Position numbers and translations under genes: made by a program. Positions 7,846 to 15,961 of a DNA stretch of 35,497 nucleotides are shown piece after piece. Below the pieces are notes generated by a model. It made no database searches, was not told the DNA's origin, and saw nothing but the letters and a program-made list of their open reading frames with translations. Positions within the stretch are counted from its first letter, which is position 1. Every line of letters begins with the position of its first letter. The DNA is from Gilliamella sp. App6-5. Lineage in GTDB: Bacteria > Pseudomonadota > Gammaproteobacteria > Enterobacterales > Orbaceae. Where the stretch lies: positions 1-35,497 of the forward strand of contig NZ_LZGT01000020.1 in NCBI RefSeq assembly GCF_001690525.1. Reading direction: 5' to 3'.

Positions 7846-8304
7846 TTATGCAACATTACTGAGTTCTTCTTGAGGTTCACTTTGATTTTCTAAATGTTCG
7901 ATTTTATCCGAATATTTAAGCTCACCATCAATTTTAATGCTTGAGATTTTTAGTAATCGAGCTTTTAAATTGATTCCAACATCTCCTTTTTTAACCCCAG
8001 TGCTGTATGTAAATGTTTCAGCATAGATATCACCAACACAAAAACTGATTAAGATTTTTTTGTTAGCTTTATTTGCTTCAATACATTTTTCAACTAAGTT
8101 TTTTGCTTTTTCACCGGTAACGTTACAGTTAATGTAAGTATATTCGGCGCTTTGACAATTTCCTCTTAGTGCTGCGATTGTACATGATAAATAAGGTTTA
8201 CCATTTTTGACTTTAACTTCACGGATTCGGTTTAAATAGCCAATTCCAGTTGTATGTAAATCAAAAAATTGTTTAGTTACTGTGTTATTAGTTGAGTTAG
8301 TCAT
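7846..8304 (-). CDS. DUF3577 / STY4534-family ICE protein
   Basis: This 152-residue protein matches the DUF3577 family, found next to topoisomerase, single-strand-binding and relaxase genes in SPI-7 and ICEHin1056-type elements and often called an ICE replication protein. Family features are FFDLHTTGIGYLNRIREV, LSCTIAALRG, and YINCNVTGEKAKNLV. I chose ATG 8304 (MTNSTNN), with GGAG six bases before it; an upstream TTG would put the ribosome site inside the gene. It may bind single-stranded DNA or an RNA partner, which is not established. It is preceded by leader copy 2 and diverges from the relaxase gene. Confidence 0.88.
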   Translation of the reverse strand: MTNSTNNTVTKQFFDLHTTGIGYLNRIREVKVKNGKPYLSCTIAALRGNCQSAEYTYINCNVTGEKAKNLVEKCIEANKANKKILISFCVGDIYAETFTYSTGVKKGDVGINLKARLLKISSIKIDGELKYSDKIEHLENQSEPQEELSNVA

Positions 8305-8558
8305 AATATTCTCCAAAATTAAGTCAATAAAAAAGGAGAATTTAAGCCCAAAGGGATAAAATTCCCCTATGGGTGAGTAAAAGATAGGTTAATAAGAACT
8401 CAACATCAAATGATGTTACCAACCTACAGAAGTAGTGAGTTTGTTGGTTGTTAGGGCGTGATCACCTTAAAAAAGGAACGTCCCATTTCTGGCTACGTCT
8501 GAGAATTAATGATCATCTTCTCGTTGTTTGCTACTAAAAAAGTAGAAGAAACAAACTA
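8305..8558 (-). promoter_or_regulatory. Structured leader RNA, copy 2
   Basis: This is a near-identical copy of the 6745-6999 leader in the same orientation, upstream of a different gene. A -10-like TATAAT lies at 8559-8564 on the minus strand. Stems differ from copy 1 in a paired way: CTAC/GTAG replaces CTG/CAG inside the ACCAAC/GTTGGT stem, AACATCA/TGATGTT replaces GACATC/GATGTT, and CCCA-T-AGGG pairs with CCCT-T-TGGG (8347-8373). Near the gene, ATTCTCC (8335-8341) pairs with GGAGAAT (8308-8314), covering the ribosome site, with a 20-base loop. Confidence 0.75.
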
Positions 8559-8681
8559 ATTATACTAATTAAGTAAAAATCCGCAATAAAATATTTTGAT
8601 GAATATTTATTTTTCTATATTAAATATGGTTCACCAAGTTTATATTGATAAATATACAGGTATTTAAAAATTGTAGTGATT

Positions 8682-10505
8682 ATGTTTCATTTCATAAAAA
8701 AGTTAATTGTTAAAAATAAACATGAGAGTATCAATAATGAGAATTCATCATCATTGGAAGACTGGTATATTCCAAAATCGGCAACAGAATTGCTTGATAC
8801 ACCTTCTCGAAAAAAGCTGATCTCACTAATTTGGCAACGAGTATCAATTGATCAACAACGGTTTAATAAACTATACATGGATGTTATCAATAATTATGTT
8901 GAAATAGTGCAATTACTGCCCGCTTCGGAGGCACACCATCATTCGTATACAGGTGGTATGATTGATCACGGACTTGAGGTGGCAAATTATGCATTGAAGT
9001 TGAGGCAATCTTACTTACTTGGAGCTAATGCCGAAGATATTCCAAGACAAGCTCAGGCTTGGAGTGCCGCAGTTGTATACGGTGCATTGTTACATGACAT
9101 AGGAAAAGTTGTTGTAGATGTGCATGTCGAAATGAATGACGGTAACATCTGGTATCCGTGGAAAAGCAATTTAGATTTACCGTATCGGTTTAATTATAAA
9201 AAAGATAGGGATTATTCTCTTCATCCGAGTGCTGCTGCATTGATGATTAAACGAATTTTACCAGATGAGAGTATCACTTGGTTATCTCAATTCCCAGAAT
9301 TATTTAAATCGTTTTTAAGTTTATGTTCTGGTCGCACTGAAAAAGCTGGCGTATTATCCGAAATTATACAAAAAGCAGATATGTTTTCTGTATCGAATAA
9401 CCTAGGTGGAGATCCAACAAAAATACTGAGCAAACCAGTATCATTAATGAGTAAAATGATAGTTTCGATAAGGTATTTAATTGAATCGGAATTAATTTTG
9501 AATGGTCCAAAAGCTTGCGATGGCTGGTTTGATGGGAAAGATGTTTGGGTTATCAGTAAGTCATTCACCGATAAAATGAAAGCTAATTTGTTGCAAAATG
9601 GTATAACTGATATACCGACTGATAATGCAAAAATATTTAATATACTAAAAGAGCACGGGATAGCAATAGCAAATGAGGATAAAACTATTTGGCCGTGTAA
9701 AATTGAATCTGAGGAGAGTGGTTGGATTGCTGAAAAATTAACACTTATCCGTATACCTGCTAATGTGGCTTTTCATAATATTACTAATGCTCCAGAACCA
9801 TTTAAAGGTTCAATCACTCCACTGACAGAAGCTGAAGCTGTTGAAAAAAATGATCTTATGATTCCTGCAATTCCTGCCGAAGCTGATGAAAAGCCAAAAT
9901 TAAACATTGTATCTGAGTCTGTAGATGACAAAGCTTCTATAATGCAAGATACAATATTTAGTTTATTTTCCAATGTGGATATGGCTGATAATCATGATGA
10001 TTGCGACAATTCCAAAGAGGACCGTCAGATAAAAAGGAATGATTCAAAAAATAATAATATTTCTATTTCAAATGAGTGTAGTTTTAACACATTAGATAAT
10101 GATGATATCTATAATCACCCATTTTTTAAATGGGTTAGGAGTCAAATTATTGATAAAAAACTACCAGTTAATAATCAGAACGCATGTATTCATACTATTG
10201 ACGGCAAAATATTCATGATAACTCCCAAAATTTTTAAAAAATATAGTTTATATATACATGGTAATGATGATGATAGTAACTGGAAACAATATCAACGTGA
10301 ATTTCAAGAGTTGAAAATTCATACAAAATTTAGTGATGAAGGATTTAATATCTGGAAGTGCCTAATTTCTGGGAAAAGAAAAAGCCATACTTTTATCAAA
10401 GGTTATTTAATTGATAACAAACCATTATTTGCTATTGAGAATAATTTGCATGATAATCCACATCTAACATTAATTCATGATGTTAATATTTACAAAAACA
10501 ATTAG
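8682..10505 (+). CDS. MobH-family conjugative relaxase (TraI_2)
   Basis: This 607-residue protein nicks the ICE at oriT and leads the strand during conjugation. The N-terminal TraI_2 domain has the MobH signature: AHHHSYTGGMIDHGLEVA (three-histidine motif near residues 85-87) and LLHDIGKV (HD pair near 138-139). The family uses this metal-binding HD-type centre rather than the usual HUH fold. A low-complexity acidic linker (roughly 400-480) leads to a TraI_2_C domain (HPFFKWVRSQI to the end). I use ATG 8682 (MFHFIKKL); a GTG at 8676 is possible and no strong ribosome site helps decide. Length is near normal. It ends 26 bases before the integrase start, the usual order at an ICEHin1056-type end. 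Confidence 0.92.
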   Translation: MFHFIKKLIVKNKHESINNENSSSLEDWYIPKSATELLDTPSRKKLISLIWQRVSIDQQRFNKLYMDVINNYVEIVQLLPASEAHHHSYTGGMIDHGLEVANYALKLRQSYLLGANAEDIPRQAQAWSAAVVYGALLHDIGKVVVDVHVEMNDGNIWYPWKSNLDLPYRFNYKKDRDYSLHPSAAALMIKRILPDESITWLSQFPELFKSFLSLCSGRTEKAGVLSEIIQKADMFSVSNNLGGDPTKILSKPVSLMSKMIVSIRYLIESELILNGPKACDGWFDGKDVWVISKSFTDKMKANLLQNGITDIPTDNAKIFNILKEHGIAIANEDKTIWPCKIESEESGWIAEKLTLIRIPANVAFHNITNAPEPFKGSITPLTEAEAVEKNDLMIPAIPAEADEKPKLNIVSESVDDKASIMQDTIFSLFSNVDMADNHDDCDNSKEDRQIKRNDSKNNNISISNECSFNTLDNDDIYNHPFFKWVRSQIIDKKLPVNNQNACIHTIDGKIFMITPKIFKKYSLYIHGNDDDSNWKQYQREFQELKIHTKFSDEGFNIWKCLISGKRKSHTFIKGYLIDNKPLFAIENNLHDNPHLTLIHDVNIYKNN

Positions 10506-10531
10506 TGAGAAAATGAGAATCAGGAGTATTT

Positions 10532-11490
10532 ATGGAAATAAAAAAAGAAAAAATATCTTGGCAGGAATTGCTCATAGTATATCTAGAATTTAAACAATTG
10601 CGTAAACAAACTATCTATAATTATAGAAGGTATATTGAAGCATTTACTCGATTTTTTAATAGTGATTTTACAAATATTAACTCAATTAACCATAAAACAG
10701 TATCAAACTTTAGAAGCCATATTTTGGAAGTCAGACAATGTAAACATGTAACGTGGAATAGTTATTGTCGTCATTTTAAAGCGTTAATGGGATTTGGTAT
10801 AGAACAAAGCTTAGTTATTCAAAAAAAAATCCATTTGATAAGATGTTAATAAAACCAGGAAAGAAAGCTAAAAAGACTATATCACAAGCAGATATTGATA
10901 TTTGTTTAAGTTTTCTTAAAGAAAAACAGCTAAAAGAATCACCAAGAGATTTTTGTTATCCCGCCCAATTTTGGATAACACTGATTAAAATTTTGCAGTA
11001 TACGGGTATTCGACGTAATCAATTGTTGCATATTCGTATTTGTGATATTAATGATAAAGATAAAAAACTTTTTTTAAGAGAAGAGGGCTCGAAAACTCAT
11101 AACGAACGAGAAATTCCTCTGATTGACGATGTTTTTCAAGATATTGTTGAATTAAAGAAACAATTAAAAATGTTAAATAAAAAACCGACCATGCAGCTAT
11201 TTAATATTTATCATTTTAAAAATGATAAATGTGATTTTTACAAAGAAATGAATTTTGATCGAATAGATGCATTTTTTCAGCGATTATCAAAAGTTTGCAA
11301 TGTTAAAGTTAGTCCTCACCGATTTCGACATACATTAGCAACAAATTTGATGAAACACCCTGATCGGAATGTAACATTAGTAAAAGAGCTATTAGGGCAT
11401 TCATCGTTGTCAACAACATTAGAATATATAGTAACAGATCATGATCAATTAAGATCTTGTTTAGATGAGCATTTTAATCAATTAAAATAA
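10532..11490 (+). pseudogene. Xer-like tyrosine integrase of the ICE, split at a run of nine A
   Basis: The first 97 or so residues form the SAM-like core-binding domain (YLEFKQLRKQTIYNYRRYIEAF). At 10821-10829 a run of nine A separates this frame from the catalytic half. One extra A or two fewer would join them through a KNPFDKML segment typical of the family. The catalytic half keeps every active-site residue: Arg in TGIRRNQ, Lys in GSKTHNERE, His and Arg in SPHRFRHT, His in LLGHSS, and the nucleophilic Tyr in TLEYI. This is either a recent inactivation or slippage on the A run giving a full-length product. It would integrate and excise the ICE at the tRNA end at 11778. Confidence 0.85.
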
Positions 11491-11544
11491 TGGTTAATTA
11501 TATAAATAATTGTTTATTGATTATGAAAATTATTCAATAATGGT

Positions 11545-11589
11545 TTACTACTAGTATTCAATGTAATTGATATAGAATACTAGTAGTAA
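11545..11589. repeat. Perfect 15-bp inverted repeat between integrase and tRNA end
   Basis: TTACTACTAGTATTC (11545-11559) and GAATACTAGTAGTAA (11575-11589) are perfect complements around 15 bases. No T tract follows, so a normal terminator is unlikely. The place between the integrase and the attachment site suits an integrase or relaxase binding site. Confidence 0.7.
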
Positions 11590-11712
11590 TACATACAATA
11601 ATGGATGATTATTAATGTTGACAAAATTTTTAATTTATTTATCATTTGTTAACAATATCTATCCCTCTTTATGAGGTATTATTAATACGTGGAAATTAAT
11701 TAAACATTAAAA

Positions 11713-11778
11713 TCAATTGGTTAGCCGATTCGACTCATAATCGATTGGTCACTGGTTCAAGTCCAGTAGGGGTCACCA
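11713..11778 (+). tRNA. tRNA-Ile(CAU) 3' part, truncated: ICE attachment site remnant
   Basis: The sequence from a D-arm-like TCAATTGGTTAG through the anticodon loop CTCATAA (anticodon CAT) and the T-arm ACTGG-TTCAAGT-CCAGT to the encoded CCA at 11776-11778 closely matches E. coli ileX as I remember it. Nothing upstream pairs with the 3' acceptor bases GGGGTCA, and the D-stem is broken, so this is not a working tRNA. It is what a tRNA-targeting integrase leaves at the far boundary: the original 3' end, with the element to its left. Confidence 0.8.
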
Positions 11779-11940
11779 TCGCAAGAATCAAGCAAGTTTA
11801 AAAACGTTCAAAAAACCTTTATCTAACAAGCTTTATCGTTAATTTACGTTTCAACTAAGTTCATCCTGATTTAGCAAAATTCAAACTTTTATGTTATATA
11901 TTATGTTATACGTTTGAATATAACATACGAGTTGTATAAC

Positions 11941-12378
11941 ATGGTAAAAATAGTTAAGCCTCTTACTGATACCCAAATTAAAAACGCCAAGCCAAAAGAA
12001 AAGGATTACACTTTATCTGATGGCGATGGGTTGTATTTGTTTATTAAAAAGACTGGTTCTAAAATATGGGGTATTTACATAGAGCATACGAAAACAAAAG
12101 CCTACAGTCCGCAAACGAATGGTATATGTGAGCGGTTCCATAAGACGATGAAGACTGAATGTTATGATATTATGTTTAGACGTAAAATATATACAGAACT
12201 GAAAAAGATACAACAAGATATTGAGCTTTGGCTAGAGTTTTACAATCGGGAAAGAGCACATTCAGGGAAATACTGTTATGGTAAGACACCTTGGCAAACT
12301 TGGGTAGAGGCAAAGCAGCTAGAGAATTTATTTTACTCATCAGACAGCTATTGTGTTAGAACGAATGCCGATGAGTAG
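11941..12378 (+). pseudogene. Chimera: P4-type integrase start fused to IS481-like transposase end
   Basis: Residues 1 to about 46 (starting MVKIVKPLTDTQIKNAKP, then SDGDGLYLFIKKTGSKIW) are the arm-binding start of a P4-family tyrosine integrase, normally about 400 residues. From about KAYSPQTNGICERFHKTMK onward the same frame encodes the end of an IS481-type DDE transposase, with the catalytic glutamate in ICERF and YNRERAHSGKYCYGKTPWQT. Insertion and deletion have joined two broken genes. The integrase start lies 160 bases after a tRNA 3' end, its normal place, so a second island once sat there. The fused product is unlikely to have either function. Confidence 0.85.
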
Positions 12379-12482
12379 GGCGTGTCTGTCAGATTAAATT
12401 TAAGCTAGTATATTTTTTAGTTGTGATAAGTTTACCTTACCTTTTAAAAAAGTTGTATGATTTAGTGTAGCCGAACCACGAA

Positions 12483-12716
12483 CTGTTTTGTACTTTTTGG
12501 GGTGGAGCTGTTTTCTTTAGTGCTGTGGTTTACTATATTGGTTTAAATGAACTTTTTGTCTTTTTATGTGCATTTTTATTTCCAGTTTTAAGTGGCTTGG
12601 CATATGGCATATTGTTTATTATTAAGGTATTAAGATGGTTGATTTGCTTTGTGTTAAAACAAAATAGTAACGCTATTTTAAGCAAGCCTCATGATCCCAA
12701 TTTTTCAAAACGATAG
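12483..12716 (+). pseudogene. 3' fragment of a membrane-protein gene
   Basis: The frame is open from just after a stop near 12480, but lacks an ATG; a GTG at 12525 is the first plausible start. The product has two hydrophobic segments (about VVYYIGLNELFVFLCAFLF and GLAYGILFIIKVLRWLICFV) and a polar tail. No ribosome site is seen. It lies just after the transposase remnant, so a gene cut off at its 5' end by that insertion is the simplest reading. I do not recognise the family. Confidence 0.4.
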
Positions 12717-12927
12717 CAATATCAAAAGGATTGGTTTATTTAAAAAAAACAACATAAAAACTTCAATAAAATAAATGCACTTTCAGAAGGTTTTTTGTGT
12801 AATAAAAATAAATATTTTATTGATTTTTTGTTGAAAAATTGTACTTGCTTTTTTCTTAAATCAGCGCTTATATATACATTGATAAGTAATTGGACTTATC
12901 GACAATTTTATTAGGAGGAAACTTATC

Positions 12928-13134
12928 ATGGTACAAAAATTTGCTCCATATGGTAGTGATGTTTCGGCTGGTACTTATAAGTGTGCCGATTGTGGCTATA
13001 TGTATTCAAACCAAAGCAAAAAATCGTTACCTCCTTGCCCTGATCATAATAAAAAACCGCATAGAAAAAATGGTTGGTATATTATGTCTGGACAGGGTGA
13101 TTCAGTTAATGATCCTCATCCAAATAAAAAGTGA
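12928..13134 (+). CDS. Small zinc-ribbon protein, 68 residues
   Basis: The protein has a clear metal-binding knuckle, YKCADCGYMY, followed 16 residues on by PPCPDH. This gives three cysteines and a histidine as likely zinc ligands. The rest is polar, with a lysine-rich end (HPNKK). A textbook ribosome site (TAGGAGGAAAC) lies before the ATG, and an intrinsic terminator follows 20 bases after the stop, so it is a compact single-gene unit and probably well expressed. I know similar zinc-ribbon proteins only as uncharacterised. Confidence 0.75.
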   Translation: MVQKFAPYGSDVSAGTYKCADCGYMYSNQSKKSLPPCPDHNKKPHRKNGWYIMSGQGDSVNDPHPNKK

Positions 13135-13155
13135 TTTTAGTCACTTAAGACGATT

Positions 13156-13182
13156 AAAGGCAGCCATTGGGTTGCCTTTTTT
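13156..13182 (+). terminator. Terminator of the zinc-ribbon gene
   Basis: AAAGGCAGCC pairs with GGTTGCCTTT (one G-T wobble) around four bases and runs into TTTTTT. Confidence 0.85.
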
Positions 13183-13337
13183 GATTGTGTCGATTTTAGA
13201 TAATTGCCGTTTTGATGAATATTTTATTATTTTTTCTGATTTTTTGTGTAAAATAACAACCTAATTAGGCTTATCGAAACTAATAATGCCGCTAAAATAA
13301 TATAACTTGATTAAGATTCAATATAAGGAATACTGAA

Positions 13338-13766
13338 GTGAAAAAACGAATAAAATTGGCTGCGCTATTTTCTGCTTTTTTTATGATTTCGAGCGCGTAT
13401 AGTGCCGAATTGCCTCTGTCAGCAAATATAACTAAAGCCTTTGCGGATAGTGCTAAAAGATCGATATTAGGCGAAGGTGGATCATTTCCGGTTAAAGTCG
13501 AAGCGGGTTACGAAGTCACTAATATTTTTTATAACCTTAATAGCGTCGTTTTTGAATACAATATGCCAACCGATAGCCAAAGTGCATCAATGGAAGATAT
13601 CACTGAAGGCATTAGGCTTGGTCTGAATGCGCAATTTTGTGACAAGCAAGACGTGATTGATGTGTTACGAGCTTATGATATTCGCTTTTTATTCCGCTTA
13701 CAATTCACTGATAATCGTAATGTGCCTGCAACATTATCAATTGATGAAATTTGTCAAAAACAATAA
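13338..13766 (+). CDS. Secreted or periplasmic hypothetical protein, 142 residues
   Basis: A good signal peptide opens the protein: KKRIK, then the hydrophobic LAALFSAFFMISSAYS, with likely cleavage after AYSA. The mature ~120 residues are mixed alpha-beta, with two cysteines (QFCDKQD and DEICQKQ) that could form a disulphide. ATG 13338 follows AAGGA by seven bases. I do not recognise the family. The gene stands alone between the zinc-ribbon gene and a 350-base gap. Confidence 0.7.
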   Translation: MKKRIKLAALFSAFFMISSAYSAELPLSANITKAFADSAKRSILGEGGSFPVKVEAGYEVTNIFYNLNSVVFEYNMPTDSQSASMEDITEGIRLGLNAQFCDKQDVIDVLRAYDIRFLFRLQFTDNRNVPATLSIDEICQKQ

Positions 13767-14116
13767 GCAGATTATTGATTGCAGCCGCATCAATGCGGTG
13801 TTTGCTCTCTTAAAGGCGGTTGTAAAATTATCGGTAATTTTGCAACCTGAGTGTAATAAGAAACTGTAAATTAGTATTTTTATTTGTTCTCCACGGTAAA
13901 ATTAAGTATTGTTTTTTAATGTCAAATTTATCTTTTTCTTTCACTATTTTTACTTTAAAAAAAAATTGAAATAGTTAGCGTAATTATATTTATAATTTTT
14001 AAGAAAGATTATATCCTATTGAAAAACTTAAAAATAGGTCACGAGTTAGTGTAGTTTGTAGGATTAAACCAGCTGTTTATAACTTTAGATTTAGTGAATC
14101 GAAAAAGGAAATAACT
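13767..14116. other. Intergenic stretch with two hairpins
   Basis: No gene is seen. CCGCAT/ATGCGG (13785-13798) is a small hairpin, perhaps a weak terminator for the secreted-protein gene. Next, GGTTGTAAAATTA (13818-13830) pairs with TAATTTTGCAACC (13835-13847): 13 pairs with one wobble and the tetraloop TCGG. No T tract follows the second. Confidence 0.5.
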
Positions 14117-14473
14117 ATGAGCCTGAAAAATAGATTAATAGAATACACACAGACTTTGAATGAAGTTCAAGTTGATCACCCTTTTAAAAAATTTCCTGAT
14201 TATAAAGCACTTCGACATAAATGTAATGGTAAATGGTTTGGTTTAATTATGTCAGTTGAGAAAAATAAATTAGGTTTTCGATCTAACGATATGGTAGAGA
14301 TAATTGATGTGAAATCCGATCCAGAATTGATTTCTATAATAAAAAATAGTTCAGGTTTATTACCGGCTTACCATATGAATAAAAATCATTGGATCACAAT
14401 AATGCTCGACGGTTCGATATCATTTGAACAAATCATAAATTTATTAAACCATAGTTATAATTTAACGATCTAA
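14117..14473 (+). CDS. MmcQ/YjbR-family protein (DUF419)
   Basis: The 118-residue protein shows the family pattern almost throughout: HPFKKFPDYKALRHKCNGKWFGLIM, VEIIDVKSDPE, LPAYHMNKNHWITIMLDGS, and LLNHSYNLT at the end. Length fits the single-domain family, whose fold resembles phage DNA-binding proteins. The biochemical role is not established. The start follows AAGGAAATA at normal spacing. No partner gene is evident and no signal peptide is present, so it is cytoplasmic. Confidence 0.92.
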   Translation: MSLKNRLIEYTQTLNEVQVDHPFKKFPDYKALRHKCNGKWFGLIMSVEKNKLGFRSNDMVEIIDVKSDPELISIIKNSSGLLPAYHMNKNHWITIMLDGSISFEQIINLLNHSYNLTI

Positions 14474-14632
14474 ACTGTATGGATATAGTTTTTAGGCAAT
14501 ATATAATTAAGCAATTGGTTTATCCAATAACAAACGTATTATGGATGACTTCTTGAGTATTTTTTATATAAACTATCTGAACAATGTTTTAGGTAGCATA
14601 AAGCCCAGATATCGAGCAGATAGTTTAGTTGA

Positions 14633-15958
14633 TTAGTGTAATAGATAATTTTTGGATTTTTTTATCCAGATGACTAAAAATAAGGTTCTACCTAAACTAA
14701 ATAAAATATAAGAAAGCCATAACCCGTTATTGTCCCAGATTGGTACGCAAATATATTGCGATATTAACCATAATATTAAAGAAAGTATCATTGAATCACG
14801 GATAGACGAAGTATAGCTAATGCCCGAAAAGACGCCGTAATAGATCAAACCACCAGCCACCACGATAGGGAAGATGATTAACCAAGGTTGATATTGCAAG
14901 CAAATGTCAATAATGTCAATTTGATTGGTGAGTAATTTGATAATAGTAGTATCAAGGGTCAACCAAATTGCAACTAATAGGATTGGACAAATAATACAGG
15001 CAAGTTTTGACCAGCGTAACGTTTGATTGTATAAAGTAATGTCTTTAGTGCCTTTTGCTTTGCCACTAAATACGCTTGATGCGTTGGCAAAGCCGTCAAA
15101 TAGATAAGCCATTAAGTAATGAATTTGGAATAAGACAGCGTTAGCGGCTAATATTTCGGTACTCAAACTAGAGCCAATCGAGATAAAGTGATTGGTGACA
15201 ATTAACAAACAAATAGTTCGAATCATTAAGTTGCTATTCACTAAAATCACGCCTTTTAATGATTGCCAAGATAATATTGTGGCGAGATCGGTTTTTTGCT
15301 TGGCTTTAGGTAAATAACGATAAATAAACCAAATGCCTAATAATGTGCAGATTATTTGCGCGTTTAAGGTTGCAAAGGCGACACCTGATACATCAAATTG
15401 AAATCCCCATACCAAAATCATTGCCATAACAATATTTAGTAGATTGATTAATACCTGCAAAAATAAGACGGCTTTTATTTTCGCCATGCCCATTAACCAT
15501 CCGACTAAAACGTAATTGATTAACACAAACGGCGCACCCCAAATCAGGATAGTAAAATAGGTGTGTGAGTGATGTTGTACGTCTTGATTTGGTTTAATAA
15601 TCTGCATTGCGGTATTGAAAATCACGCTTTGACAAATAATAAAAATGATACCTAATAAAATTGCAATAAACAGAGGACGGATGAGTGAGGCTCTTAATAA
15701 AATGGGATCATCTAATGCTTGTGCTGCAAAACCGGTTGTACTTACACGTAAAAAGCCAAATAACCAATATAGGGTGTTAAAAATAACCGTACCAACAGCA
15801 ATCCCTGCAATAAATGCTGGATTGGGTAAATGACCCACTAGGGCAGTATCTACAACACCGAGTAAGGGCGTTGTAATGGTTGAAATAATAAAAGGAATTA
15901 CCAGAGCAAGATAATCTTTAAAATTATACTGCTTATTTAATGGTGATGGCGCTATCAT
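14633..15958 (-). CDS. dinF: MATE-family efflux transporter, DinF-like
   Basis: A 441-residue inner-membrane protein with about 12 hydrophobic segments. The N-terminus (IPFIISTITTPLLGVVDTALVGHL) and GFLRVSTTGFAAQA are hallmarks of the DinF branch of the MATE exporters, which use Na+ or H+ gradients to expel cationic or bulky compounds. Its start lies three bases after the stop of the nikE-like gene, so it is cotranscribed with a metal-type importer. E. coli dinF instead sits with lexA, so the substrate here may differ. Export of a metal chelator is one possible reading, without direct evidence. Confidence 0.88.
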   Translation of the reverse strand: MIAPSPLNKQYNFKDYLALVIPFIISTITTPLLGVVDTALVGHLPNPAFIAGIAVGTVIFNTLYWLFGFLRVSTTGFAAQALDDPILLRASLIRPLFIAILLGIIFIICQSVIFNTAMQIIKPNQDVQHHSHTYFTILIWGAPFVLINYVLVGWLMGMAKIKAVLFLQVLINLLNIVMAMILVWGFQFDVSGVAFATLNAQIICTLLGIWFIYRYLPKAKQKTDLATILSWQSLKGVILVNSNLMIRTICLLIVTNHFISIGSSLSTEILAANAVLFQIHYLMAYLFDGFANASSVFSGKAKGTKDITLYNQTLRWSKLACIICPILLVAIWLTLDTTIIKLLTNQIDIIDICLQYQPWLIIFPIVVAGGLIYYGVFSGISYTSSIRDSMILSLILWLISQYICVPIWDNNGLWLSYILFSLGRTLFLVIWIKKSKNYLLH

Positions 15959-15961
15959 AAT

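Noticed and set aside
11713-11778. Functional tRNA-Ile gene
   Set aside because: No 5' acceptor strand pairs with the 3' end and the D-stem is broken.
12890-13264. Plus-strand open frame overlapping the zinc-ribbon gene
   Set aside because: It reads the zinc-ribbon gene in another frame and runs through its terminator.
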